DNA of 64,000 nt from Gammaproteobacteria bacterium (ex Lamellibrachia satsuma). Its GTDB lineage: Bacteria; Pseudomonadota; Gammaproteobacteria; Chromatiales; Chromatiaceae. Positions 35,947-43,976 of this stretch are shown piece after piece. The stretch's first letter is position 1, and each line of letters starts with the position of its first letter. The DNA lies in the NCBI GenBank assembly GCA_019623805.1, contig CP053680.1, positions 2,706,001-2,770,000 on the forward strand. Reading direction: 5' to 3'. The notes below the pieces were generated by a model that made no database searches, was not told where the DNA came from, and saw only the letters and a list, made by a program, of their open reading frames with translations. A program made the translations under genes and the position numbers.

Positions 35947-36678
35947 TTACTGACCGCGTCGATGGTTCAGTCGTTGAAGGGTCAGGGCGATGAAGAAAAA
36001 GGTCAGCAGCAGGAAGTAGATGATGTCACTGCTCTTCACCAGTCCAAGTTGCAGGTTGAGCAGATGGCCTGGCCAGCCGAACCAGCGCAGGATGCCGCTG
36101 GTTTCGCTGGCAAAGTTCTGCCCCAGGATGGAAAGAAGCAACAGCAAGCCGTAACTGCCTGCCGCAGCGATGGCCGGCGATTCGCTCAGAGAAGAGAGGT
36201 AGAGTCCGATGGCGCTGAAGCAGAGGGTCAGCAGGAAGAGCCCCAGGGTGGCGGCAGTCAGCAGTCCAAGATCGAGATTTACGCCGATTTGCAGGGAGAG
36301 GGAGAGTATCAGCGGCAGCAGCAGGATCATGCCCAAAAACAGTATCTGCCCCAGGTATTTTCCGAAGACGATTGTCGTCAGGGAGAGCGGGGCGCTGCTC
36401 AGCAGGGTGAAGTTACTCTGGTGAGCGGTATCGCTGAACTGCCGCATGGCAAGTATCGGGGTGATGAAGAGGATCAGTAGTGCCGCAAAACCGTAGAGCT
36501 GCAGGGAGAGAAAGTGGGTCAGTCCGAGGGTACGTCCTTCCGGTTTGAGACCGGTGAAATGCTCCAGGATCTGCAGAAACTGCCAGCTCAGCAGAAAGAG
36601 GGCGATGGCAAGCAGCGCCCAGGCCAGCGGTGTGCGCATCAGGCGCCGCCACTCCATGAATGCCAGGGTTAGGATCAT
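35947..36678 (-). CDS. GldF-like ABC transporter permease
   Basis: A 243-residue inner-membrane permease with six hydrophobic segments, of the ABC-2/GldF type (MEWRRLMRTPLAWALLAIALFLLSWQFLQ near the start; SNFTLLSSAPLSLTTIVFGKYLGQ between TM2 and TM3). The start at 36678 overlaps the ATPase stop by four bases; the longer upstream frame is inside the ATPase gene and is not family-like. It should form the membrane channel of the Gld-type exporter. Confidence 0.85.
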   Translation of the reverse strand: MILTLAFMEWRRLMRTPLAWALLAIALFLLSWQFLQILEHFTGLKPEGRTLGLTHFLSLQLYGFAALLILFITPILAMRQFSDTAHQSNFTLLSSAPLSLTTIVFGKYLGQILFLGMILLLPLILSLSLQIGVNLDLGLLTAATLGLFLLTLCFSAIGLYLSSLSESPAIAAAGSYGLLLLLSILGQNFASETSGILRWFGWPGHLLNLQLGLVKSSDIIYFLLLTFFFIALTLQRLNHRRGQ

Positions 36679-37589
36679 GCGCTTGGCCCCCCGCTGGTCA
36701 GCTCCAAAAAGATCTGTTCCAGACTCAGAATCTCCGGCGTCATCGACTTCAACCCCCACCCCTGTTCAACCACTGCGGCGGCCAGTTGCGAGGCCTTGGC
36801 GCCGGGAGTGAGGGTGATATGAAAGTAGTCTGTGTGCAGGTTTGTTGCAGATGCCACCATCGGCAGGGAATTGAAAATTGCAACATCTGGGGTATGTTCA
36901 AGCTCCAGTTTCAGGGTCGGAGTGGTGGGTGGTGAGATTTCACCGCTGTAGACGCGTTTCCCCTGGTGCAGGATCAAAACTCGGTTACAGACCGCCTGCA
37001 CTTCCGGCAGGATGTGGCTCGACAGGATGACACTCCTTTCCCTGGCCAACTCCTGGATCAGACCACGCACCTCGCGGATCTGCCCCGGATCGAGACCGTC
37101 GGTGGGTTCGTCCAGGATCACAACTGCAGGATCGTGGATGATGGCCTGTGCGATCCCCACCCGTTGCCGATAGCCTTTGGAAAGATTGCGGATCAGGCGG
37201 CGCCCCGTCTCTTCCAGACCACACTGCTGCTTGACTCGCTCCAGCGCTGCGGGAACCTCTGCTATTGGCATTCGATGGAGTCTGGCACAGTCACCGAGAA
37301 ATTCATCGACCCGCTGTTCCAGCAGCAGCGGCGGCTGTTCGGGTAGATAACCGAGACACTGCTTGGCCTGCTCCGGCTGGTGTTGCAGGTTGATGCCGCA
37401 GATATGGATGTTTCCCACATCAGGGGCGAGTTCGCCGCTGAGCAGACGCAGGGTGGTGGATTTGCCTGCGCCGTTGGGGCCGAGCAGGCCAAGCACGTCG
37501 CCCCGATTGAGGGTCAGGTCGAGATGATCGAGGGCGCAGCGGCCATTATAGGAACGGGTGAGGTTTTTGGTAACGGCAAGCGCATCCAT
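36675..37589 (-). CDS. GldA-like ABC transporter ATP-binding protein
   Basis: A 304-residue ATPase with Walker A GLLGPNGAGKSTTLR, Q-loop YLPEQPPLL, signature LSKGYRQRVGIAQA and Walker B VVILDEPTDGLDPGQ, followed by the switch histidine in ILSSHILPEV. The C-terminal extension of about 90 residues is common to ABC-2 exporter ATPases. It is the first gene of the leftward ATPase-permease-GldG-DUF4340(-mutM) block. The start MDALAVTKNLTRSY at 37589 fits the family. Confidence 0.92.
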   Translation of the reverse strand: MDALAVTKNLTRSYNGRCALDHLDLTLNRGDVLGLLGPNGAGKSTTLRLLSGELAPDVGNIHICGINLQHQPEQAKQCLGYLPEQPPLLLEQRVDEFLGDCARLHRMPIAEVPAALERVKQQCGLEETGRRLIRNLSKGYRQRVGIAQAIIHDPAVVILDEPTDGLDPGQIREVRGLIQELARERSVILSSHILPEVQAVCNRVLILHQGKRVYSGEISPPTTPTLKLELEHTPDVAIFNSLPMVASATNLHTDYFHITLTPGAKASQLAAAVVEQGWGLKSMTPEILSLEQIFLELTSGGPSA

Positions 37590-37631
37590 GGCCGAAAGAT
37601 ACAGGATAAATTCGGTTGGTGCACAGGGCTC

Positions 37632-37732
37632 TTGCGCGGCAGGGGGGCTGCTCCTGCAATGACGAAAGCATGACTTGTTCAGAGGCCCCATAGGGAATTA
37701 GGTGTATTGCAGGAGCAGTGCCTCGCCGTGGG
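37632..37732. repeat. REP-B inverted pair
   Basis: GCTCCTGCAAT (37650-37660) and ATTGCAGGAGC (37706-37716) are perfect inverted arms. Each continues outward into a GC-rich part like the copy at 1787-1810 (GCAGTGCCTCGCCGTG on the right). It lies just upstream of the ABC operon. Confidence 0.6.
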
Positions 37733-37922
37733 TTGGTTTGGAATCAGGGTCTCCCTGGCCAATTCTATGTGGATTGTCGTGTGTTTTGGTATACCCCATT
37801 CAAATTGTGTCGGAATTATTTACACTGTCAAATAAAACCGGGGTTCAGTTAACTTGTTGATTTATACTTGTTTTTTATGTGTTTTGCTTTCCTGAGTTCC
37901 CTTTACCGCAGTAGTGAAAGAC

Positions 37923-37936
37923 TTGATATAGATCAC
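37923..37936. promoter_or_regulatory. Candidate FNR/DNR-type box
   Basis: TTGAT-ATAG-ATCAC matches 9 of 10 defined bases of TTGAT-N4-ATCAA. It is in the AT-rich gap between the ABC operon (leftward) and the PEP-CTERM gene (rightward). A Crp/Fnr regulator gene is 12 kb away at 25716. Confidence 0.5.
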
Positions 37937-38120
37937 TAAATAACATTCTATTGCCGGTTTTTTTTATAAATCCTAATTCCGTAATTATCGAGCCTGTTCG
38001 TTGAATCAATAAACGACATAAATAATGTAGATTCTGGTTTTGTTAACACACTGTCAGCAAAGGAATTTTTGGAAAAGTGTGGGATAATTATTTTGTTGCT
38101 ATGCTATTAATAGTTTTCTC

Positions 38121-38136
38121 GGGCATGAGGATTGCT
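38121..38136 (+). promoter_or_regulatory. Candidate sigma-54 promoter
   Basis: GGGCATGAGGATTGCT against the consensus TGGCACR-N4-TTGCW: the invariant GG and GC are 10 bp apart and only two consensus bases differ. It lies about 107 bp upstream of the leader ORF and 136 bp upstream of the PEP-CTERM start. Confidence 0.5.
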
Positions 38137-38207
38137 TGTTTGACTGAGCCGCTGAACGAATCATGGTTAAGTGCCTTGGTGCCGGGGTTCGTCAATTCAT
38201 TCAGAGG

Positions 38208-38222
38208 CTCCTTTCAAAGGAG
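38208..38222 (+). promoter_or_regulatory. Hairpin covering a Shine-Dalgarno sequence
   Basis: CTCCTTTCAAAGGAG folds with stem CTCCTT / AAGGAG and a TCA loop. AAGGAGG (38217-38223) is the ribosome-binding site of the leader ORF that starts at GTG 38228, so folding would hide it. Confidence 0.5.
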
Positions 38223-38227
38223 GACAA

Positions 38228-38275
38228 GTGATCAATTCCATCCTCTTTCATAACGATTTTGGTGATGAAAAATGA
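38228..38275 (+). CDS. 15-residue leader ORF overlapping the PEP-CTERM start
   Basis: GTG start five bases after AAGGAGG; encodes MINSILFHNDFGDEK and stops with TGA at 38273-38275, overlapping the ATG of the PEP-CTERM gene (38272) as ATGA. The main gene lacks a good ribosome-binding site of its own, so translation of this leader probably delivers ribosomes to it. No amino acid is over-represented as in attenuator peptides. Confidence 0.45.
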   Translation: MINSILFHNDFGDEK

Positions 38276-39042
38276 ATATGAGAAAAATTCTAGCAGTTGC
38301 CTGCGGCAGCATCTTTCTGTTTTCAGCGAGCATCATGCAACCGGCATCAGCCGGGGTAATCAATCTTCTTGAGGATCATACTGAGGCATCCGCTTTAGTA
38401 ACCTATGATCCTGGTGTAGTTTCAAATCCCGGCACAACGGAAAATACTTTTTCAGGTTCACTATTTGGGTCTGATGGATTTGTCGGGTATGACATTACAA
38501 CTCAAAGAGAGGCCAGTATACCCGTTGGTGGGGGGTTCAATGATGTCACCGACTTTACTGCAGCCAACACATTTAAGACCGCGATAGGTGGTGGATATGT
38601 TGGATCGATTTCATTAGGCACCTCGGCATCCAGTGTATATGGTGCAACAGGTCACTCCGAAGCGGATATCGATACGACCCTCCGATTTATGGTCTCCGGA
38701 GGCGACACAACAACCCGCCTTTGGGCATCGACTGAGACGGTGATAAGACCTGGCGACGTTGACCTGAAGCTTATTGATGAGACGATCGGTTCTATGGTGG
38801 TTGAACTCGGTGTGGGTAGTGCTATTTACGAATCTACCGAATTTACATTGATAGACTCCCATACCTACCGTCTGGTGGGTTATGCGCATGCTTTCACGGC
38901 ACTTTCGGGCGACCCCTATGCACTCTTTGGCTTCGATTTTGATGGGGACGTTGTGTCTACAGTGCCTGAACCAAGCAGCCTCATACTGATGGGGCTGGCG
39001 CTGGTGGGAATTGGTGTTACTCGCCGCAGCGCCAAGCAATAG
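38272..39042 (+). CDS. PEP-CTERM sorting-domain protein
   Basis: A 256-residue exported protein. Signal peptide about 1-27 (ILAVACGSIFLFSASIMQPASA). The middle is Thr/Ser/Gly-rich and probably beta-structured. The C-terminus carries the PEP-CTERM tag: VPEPSSLILMGLALVGIGVTRRSAK, i.e. the PEP motif, a membrane span and a basic tail. Exosortase (XrtA-type) cuts such proteins and sends them to the surface or an exopolysaccharide matrix. No exosortase is in the window. The upstream sigma-54 candidate fits known PrsK/PrsR control of such genes. The body has no recognised domain. Confidence 0.88.
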   Translation: MNMRKILAVACGSIFLFSASIMQPASAGVINLLEDHTEASALVTYDPGVVSNPGTTENTFSGSLFGSDGFVGYDITTQREASIPVGGGFNDVTDFTAANTFKTAIGGGYVGSISLGTSASSVYGATGHSEADIDTTLRFMVSGGDTTTRLWASTETVIRPGDVDLKLIDETIGSMVVELGVGSAIYESTEFTLIDSHTYRLVGYAHAFTALSGDPYALFGFDFDGDVVSTVPEPSSLILMGLALVGIGVTRRSAKQ

Positions 39043-39049
39043 ATCAATC

Positions 39050-39070
39050 AGAGTGGCCTGATCCCACTCT
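39050..39070 (+). terminator. Hairpin after the PEP-CTERM gene
   Basis: AGAGTGG / CCACTCT, seven-base stem 8 bp after the stop codon, followed by GTCCCATTTT. A weak terminator. Confidence 0.5.
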
Positions 39071-39136
39071 GTCCCATTTTGGAGAAAAGCAGAAAAATCT
39101 CTCTATTATATTGATATAAAAAGTCAGTATGGCTGT

Positions 39137-39180
39137 ACCCCGCAGTGATTACTTCCCGGTCGGAAAGATCGCTGCGGGGT
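39137..39180. terminator. Long hairpin between PEP-CTERM and msrB genes
   Basis: ACCCCGCAGTGAT / ATCGCTGCGGGGT form a 13-bp stem with one G:T pair; the enclosed stretch has a second short stem TTCC / GGAA. It lies between convergent genes and may end transcription in both directions. Confidence 0.55.
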
Positions 39181-39230
39181 GTGGCTTCTGCGGTGATAGG
39201 TTGATTGGGGCTTCGCTGGCCGTATTCTCT

Positions 39231-39821
39231 TCACTCTCCCTGTTGATAAAAGAGCTTCAGATAATCCCCATAACCTTCAGCTTCCAACTCGGCAACGGGG
39301 ATGAAGCGCAATGATGCGGAGTTGATGCAGTAGCGCTGACCGTTGGGGCCGGGGCCGTCGTCGAAGACGTGGCCGAGGTGGGAGTCGCCGTGCTTGGAGC
39401 GGACTTCAGTGCGGCTCATGCCCCAGGCCCAGTCTTCCTTCTCTGTCACATTATTGCCTTTGATAGGCGCGCTGAAGCTCGGCCAGCCGGTGCCGGAGTC
39501 AAACTTGGTGCGCGAACTGAACAGGGGCTCACCGGAGACGATGTCGACGTAGATGCCATCCTCGTGGTTGTCCCAGTAGGCATTTCTGAAAGGACTCTCG
39601 GTGCCATCCTTCTGTGTCACCTTGAACTGTTCCGGGGTGAGGCGCGCTTTGATCTGCTCGTCGCTTGGGCGGCTCCATTGGCTGGGCGCGGCGGCCTGTT
39701 CGATCGGCTGTTTCATCGATTCGCTCTCCGTAGTCTGGTTTGCGGCCTGCGCCATCAAACCAAGTATCGCTCCATTGATACCCAGAGCGGCGGCTATTTT
39801 AAGGGTGCGGTTAATTTTCAT
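39231..39821 (-). CDS. msrB: Exported peptide-methionine (R)-S-oxide reductase
   Basis: A 196-residue protein reducing methionine-R-sulfoxide. An N-terminal hydrophobic segment ([18 protein letters not shown]) suggests export to the periplasm. The MsrB domain spans about 55-185: [50 protein letters not shown], with the catalytic cysteine in RYCIN. The zinc CxxC pairs of many MsrB enzymes are missing, as in other non-zinc forms. It is a single gene. Its role is probably repair of oxidised envelope proteins. Confidence 0.92.
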   Translation of the reverse strand: MKINRTLKIAAALGINGAILGLMAQAANQTTESESMKQPIEQAAAPSQWSRPSDEQIKARLTPEQFKVTQKDGTESPFRNAYWDNHEDGIYVDIVSGEPLFSSRTKFDSGTGWPSFSAPIKGNNVTEKEDWAWGMSRTEVRSKHGDSHLGHVFDDGPGPNGQRYCINSASLRFIPVAELEAEGYGDYLKLFYQQGE

Positions 39822-40006
39822 GGTTTGTCTCCGTGTTCTGGAATATAGCTGATGTGACAGCCTTTCTGCAGTGGGTTGATGCGGATAACTGCATGGCGGT
39901 TTGTGTGGAAATAGCGTATGAGAAAGTATGGATCTGCCGCATTACAGACGTTTCACGGAGATATAACGAATGCGTAACATTAGTGAGCCTCTGATCAATT
40001 AGGTTA

Positions 40007-40095
40007 TGTCATCTCGACCGTAGGGAGAGATCTCAAACTACAGCGTACATAGTAGGTTTCGAGGTATGAGATTTCTCACTACGTTCGAAATGACA
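40007..40095. repeat. 89-bp MITE-D, copy 1
   Basis: Starts TGTCATCTCGACCGTAGGGA and ends TACGTTCGAAATGACA, giving imperfect terminal inverted repeats of about 29 bp. A second copy of exactly the same length lies in opposite orientation at 44398-44486. It occupies the 300-bp gap between msrB and the kinase gene; the rest of the gap has no gene. Confidence 0.8.
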
Positions 40096-40123
40096 ATTGA
40101 TCCTGAGTCTCCTCAGGAATGAA

Positions 40124-41599
40124 TCAGCGGGTTTCGGTGCGCGGCAGCCAGAGGGCGAAGTGGCTGCCTTTGCCGAGGTGGCTCTCGACGGTGATCTCAC
40201 CTCCCTGCAATTCCGCGATGCGGCGGGCGATGGCCAGTCCCAATCCGGCATGACCACTTGAGCCGGCATTCTTCCGGGACTGAAAGAAGGGCTCGAACAG
40301 GTGGGGCAAGTCCGCTTCGCTGATACCGCTGCCGCTATCGGATACCACGGCGGAGACCTTGGTCTCTTCGATACCCAGGGCAAGTGTGATACTGCCGTCG
40401 GCAGGGGTGTGGCGAAAGGCATTTTCGATGAGATTCTCCAGTCCGCGCTCGGTAAGCGCAATATCGGCAAAGACGAAGGGTGAGCTTTCCGGCGGATCCA
40501 TGGAGAGCATGATCTCCTGCTGTTCGGCCCGTAGCCGGTACTTTTGCACCACATCCTGCAACAGCTCAGCCAGAGGAAAATGCTCACATTTCGGCAGAGT
40601 CTCACGGGCATCCAGGCTGGCCAGTTCAAAGAGTTCCTCTACCTGGGCCGAGAGACGTCGGCTCTGACGCAGGGCGATGGCGATGTATTCGTTACGCGCC
40701 ACCGGGTCGAGTGAATCGGCCTTGAGGGTCAGGGACTCGAGATAGCCCTGTATCGAGGAGAGCGGTGTGCGCAGGTCGTGGGAGACCTGGGCCACCAGCT
40801 GGCGGCGCAGATGATCCTTCTCCTTCAGCTGGTCGATCTGCGCCTGAATCTGCAACGCCATACGGTCGAAGGTTTCACCCAGCCGGTCAACCTCGTCAGC
40901 CGCACCACCCGGTGCTTCGGCATAAGGCTGATATAGACTGAAGTTGTCTGTGCTGAATCTATCCATCAGGTTGGAGAGACGATGCAGTCTGCGGGTCAAC
41001 AGACGGAAAACCGCCAATCCCGCCAGCAGGCCGATGACGAGACTGGCTGTCATGGCCCAGCCACTGAGGCGCAGGAAGTAACTTTCACGCACCAGATCAT
41101 CCACCGAGTCAAACTCTTCGCCCCGCAGTACCACATAGAGGTAGCCTTCCGGCTGCTCGGCGGAGGGTACGGGCGTGACCGAGAAAGCCTTGCGGCGATC
41201 GTGACTTCGCGGGTCGTCGCCGAGCAGGGGGAATCCCCCTCTGCCGTGCAGAAAATTCTCGATGGGTTCCAGTGAGACCCGCTTGCGTTTCACCTTTCCA
41301 GGATCCGCAGAGTAGGAGAGGATGCGGCCTTCCGGGTCGAGCAGGTAGATCTCGATACTGGGGTTGATCACCATATATTGCTGAAAGGTTTTCTGCAGAG
41401 CGCTGTTGTTGATGCGTCCCTCTTCCACCAGATTGCGATCGGCCACCAGGTTGCGCGCCAAATCGCGATTGAACTGCTGGGTCACCTCCTGCACATAGTG
41501 GCGGGTGGCGGTGGTGCTGATCAGGGCGTAGAGCAGGCCGATGGCGGCGAGCAGCAACACCAGGCCGGTGGCGAGTTTGGCGTAGAGGGTTTTTAACAT
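40124..41599 (-). CDS. HAMP-domain sensor histidine kinase
   Basis: A 491-residue membrane kinase: TM1 about 9-28, periplasmic sensor domain about 30-175, TM2 about 178-200, HAMP about 200-260, phospho-acceptor HisKA site AQVSHDLRTPLSSIQGYL near residue 275, ATPase with N box (GLENLIENAFRHTP), G1 (SDSGSGIS) and G2 (GHAGLGLAIARR). Its gene is 6 bp downstream of the response regulator gene, its likely partner. The stimulus is unknown; the Met-rich secreted protein that once probably lay directly upstream of this pair suggests a metal or envelope signal. Confidence 0.92.
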   Translation of the reverse strand: MLKTLYAKLATGLVLLLAAIGLLYALISTTATRHYVQEVTQQFNRDLARNLVADRNLVEEGRINNSALQKTFQQYMVINPSIEIYLLDPEGRILSYSADPGKVKRKRVSLEPIENFLHGRGGFPLLGDDPRSHDRRKAFSVTPVPSAEQPEGYLYVVLRGEEFDSVDDLVRESYFLRLSGWAMTASLVIGLLAGLAVFRLLTRRLHRLSNLMDRFSTDNFSLYQPYAEAPGGAADEVDRLGETFDRMALQIQAQIDQLKEKDHLRRQLVAQVSHDLRTPLSSIQGYLESLTLKADSLDPVARNEYIAIALRQSRRLSAQVEELFELASLDARETLPKCEHFPLAELLQDVVQKYRLRAEQQEIMLSMDPPESSPFVFADIALTERGLENLIENAFRHTPADGSITLALGIEETKVSAVVSDSGSGISEADLPHLFEPFFQSRKNAGSSGHAGLGLAIARRIAELQGGEITVESHLGKGSHFALWLPRTETR

Positions 41600-41605
41600 A
41601 TTTCG

Positions 41606-42319
41606 TTAGATTCCACGGGTATCGGCAAACTTATAACCCACGCCCCAGACCGTCAGTATGAAATGGGGATTGGCGGGATCGCTCTCGATTTTGGTCCGCA
41701 GGCGGTTGATGTGCGTGTTGACGGTGTGTTCATAACCCTCATGGTTGTATCCCCAGACTGAATCGAGCAGTTGCACCCGGCTGAAGACCCGTCCCGGATG
41801 ACGGGCGAAATGGAGCAACAGTTCGAACTCCCTTGCGGTCAGTTCCACCTCCCGGTCTGCGATTCTGACTTGATGTTTCGCCGGGTCGATGGTGAGCTTT
41901 TCGTAGTGGATGGCTTTATCCGTAGCGGACTGTTTTGTGCTGCCGCCAAGTGCGTCTACGCGGCGGAACAGGGCTTTGATGCGGGCCAGAAGTTCCGGGA
42001 TGCTGAAGGGCTTGGTTAGATAGTCGTCCGCACCCACCTCCAAACCCACCACCCGGTCGAGTTCCGAGCTTTTGGCGGTCAGCATCAGGATTGGCACATA
42101 GTCTGTTTCGTGGCGCAGTTCGCGGCAGACCGACATGCCGTCCATCCCCGGCAGCATCAGGTCCAGTACCAGCAGTTCGTAGTCGCCCTTTTGGAAGTGG
42201 CGCAGACCTTCCTCCCCGTCATTGATGATGTCGGCTTCGCAGTCGATATCCCGCAGGTGCAGCTGCACCAGCCGGGCGATATCGGGATCGTCTTCGATGA
42301 TCAGGACTTTACGTGCCAT
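41606..42319 (-). CDS. OmpR-type response regulator
   Basis: A 237-residue regulator starting MARKVLIIEDDPDIARLV. Phospho-acceptor aspartate in LLVLDLMLPGMDG near residue 51; conserved MLTAKSS and YLTKPFS; winged helix about 140-232 (LTAREFELLLHFARHPGRVFSRVQLLDSVWGYNHEGYEHTVNTHINRLRTKI). The start at 42319 replaces a longer frame that would run into the insertion sequence. Only 23 bp separate the ATG from the IS end, so the native promoter has been displaced or lost. Confidence 0.92.
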   Translation of the reverse strand: MARKVLIIEDDPDIARLVQLHLRDIDCEADIINDGEEGLRHFQKGDYELLVLDLMLPGMDGMSVCRELRHETDYVPILMLTAKSSELDRVVGLEVGADDYLTKPFSIPELLARIKALFRRVDALGGSTKQSATDKAIHYEKLTIDPAKHQVRIADREVELTAREFELLLHFARHPGRVFSRVQLLDSVWGYNHEGYEHTVNTHINRLRTKIESDPANPHFILTVWGVGYKFADTRGI

Positions 42320-42342
42320 GGGTGGATCCGTTTTAACTTGCT

Positions 42343-43913
42343 CTAGGAGTCTGTCGGATTTAACCAGTCCCATTTGATAAAATACTGTAAGCCAAAGAAT
42401 AACGAACCGAAGTCAGTATGTCAGATAAATTCCGCACGATTAATCGAGACACCCCCTATCTGTTGCCGCCCTCATTACAGGACTGGCTACCAGAGAACCA
42501 TTTGGCGCGATTTATCGTGGACATCGTAGAACAGCTGGATCTGAAAGAGCTGGAATCTCAATACGGTGGCGGAGGAAAAGCGCCCTACCATCCAGCCATT
42601 TTGCTTTCACTGCTGTTCTACGGTTACGCAACCGGCGTATTCTCCAGCCGAAAGTTGGAGCAAGCCACCTACGACTCCGTGGCCTTCCGGTTCATTACGG
42701 CAGACAGCCATCCAGACCATGACACCATCGCCACCTTTCGCAAACGCTTTCTCAAGGAGTTGAAGGGATTCTTTGTCCAGATATTAGTGATAGCCAAGGC
42801 GATGAGTCTTTTGAAGATAGGCAATGTGAGTTTGGATGGGACAAAGGTCAAGGCCAATGCCAGCAAACACAAGGCGATGAGTTGGGGGTATGCCAACAAG
42901 CTTGAAGAGCAGCTTCATCGTGAAGTCGAGCTGTTGCTGAAAAAGGCCGAACAGGCCGATGCAGAAGAAGAGCCGGAACTGGATATTCCAGAGGAACTCA
43001 AACGTCGTGAGGACCGGCTTGCTGCGATAGCCAAGGCTAAGAAAGAGATCGAACGAAGAGCGCGTGAGCGCTTTGAAAAAGAACGGGCGGAATACGAAGA
43101 GAAGGTGAAGCGGCGTAAGGAACGAGAGGAAAAGACAGGGAAGAAGGCCAGAGGTAGAGTGCCAAAGCCGCCAGAAGAAGGTCCACAGGAAAAAGACCAA
43201 GTCAATTTCACGGATGAGGAGTCACGCATCATGCCCTCATCGGAAGGGTTTGTTCAGGCCTATAACGCCCAAGCGGCAGTTGATACCGGTACCCACCTGA
43301 TCGTGGAGAACCATATTACCCAGCAACCCAATGACAAACAGGAAATAGAACCTGCACTTGCACAACTGAAGGCAGCAGAAGAGCAGCTGGGAAAACCACA
43401 AGGTCTGTTGGCGGATACGGGTTACTTCAGTGAAGAGAATGTCAATCGTTGTGAAGCACAGGAGATCACCCCCTACCTCTCCGATAGCCGCGAACAGCAC
43501 AACCTGCCGCTGGAAGAGCGGCTGAAACAGGTGCCGCCCTGCCCGGAAGATGCCGATATGTTAACCCGAATGAGGCATCGACTCAGTACACCGGAAGGCA
43601 AGGCCGTGTATGCCACACGGAAATCGACAGTTGAGACCGTCTTCGGCATTATCAAAGAAGTAATGGGATTTCGGCAATTTCACCTTCGAGGGAGTGATTC
43701 AGCGCAAGGTGAATGGAATCTGGTATGTACGGCATGGAACCTGAAGCGGATGCATGCGCTGGCAGGCTGAGATATCGACAAGGATAGGTCAGTCTTTCAT
43801 AATTCACTGCCCTACATAGGGCTTATATTCCTACAGAGGCAGCGATTATGGGAAAAACACGGTGGGCCGGAAAATATCCCTGGCTCAATGGATCAAACCC
43901 GACAGACTCCTAG
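42343..43913. mobile_element. Complete IS1182-type insertion sequence
   Basis: A 1571-bp element ending in inverted repeats CTAGGAGTCTGTCGG and CCGACAGACTCCTAG. It is flanked by the direct repeat CTTGCT (42337-42342 and 43914-43919), read here as the target duplication; alternatively CTAG itself is the duplicated target and the repeats begin GAGTCTGTCGG. It holds one intact transposase gene and no passenger. It is inserted between the Met-rich protein gene and the response regulator gene. Confidence 0.9.
42418..43770 (+). CDS. IS1182-family transposase
   Basis: A 450-residue DDE transposase. N-terminal helical domain (PPSLQDWLPENHLARFIVDIVEQLDL), first catalytic Asp in VSLDGTKVKANASKHKAMSW, second in LADTGYFSEENV and Glu in KSTVETVFGIIKEVMGFRQFHLRG. 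A long charged coiled-coil insert (about residues 165-250) separates the first two, as usual in this family. The frame is intact, so the element may be active. The ATG follows the left inverted repeat by about 60 bp. Confidence 0.95.
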   Translation: MSDKFRTINRDTPYLLPPSLQDWLPENHLARFIVDIVEQLDLKELESQYGGGGKAPYHPAILLSLLFYGYATGVFSSRKLEQATYDSVAFRFITADSHPDHDTIATFRKRFLKELKGFFVQILVIAKAMSLLKIGNVSLDGTKVKANASKHKAMSWGYANKLEEQLHREVELLLKKAEQADAEEEPELDIPEELKRREDRLAAIAKAKKEIERRARERFEKERAEYEEKVKRRKEREEKTGKKARGRVPKPPEEGPQEKDQVNFTDEESRIMPSSEGFVQAYNAQAAVDTGTHLIVENHITQQPNDKQEIEPALAQLKAAEEQLGKPQGLLADTGYFSEENVNRCEAQEITPYLSDSREQHNLPLEERLKQVPPCPEDADMLTRMRHRLSTPEGKAVYATRKSTVETVFGIIKEVMGFRQFHLRGSDSAQGEWNLVCTAWNLKRMHALAG

Positions 43914-43920
43914 CTTGCTC

Positions 43921-43970
43921 TGGTGCGCACGGCACACCCTACGTTCTGGCAGGGCGTGCCGTGCGCACCA
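43921..43970. repeat. REP-C inverted pair, copy 3
   Basis: TGGTGCGCACGGCAC and GTGCCGTGCGCACCA are perfect 15-bp arms; between them are CCCTACG and CAGGGCG. It begins 8 bp from the IS end and ends 7 bp from the stop of the Met-rich gene, which it probably terminates. Confidence 0.7.
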
Positions 43971-43976
43971 TGATTG

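Larger units (their letters stand above)
37733..38227. other. Long AT-rich regulatory gap
   Basis: About 500 bp with no convincing protein gene, markedly richer in A+T than its surroundings. It holds the FNR-type box, the sigma-54-type site and a Shine-Dalgarno hairpin described separately. A small RNA cannot be ruled out. Confidence 0.55.
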
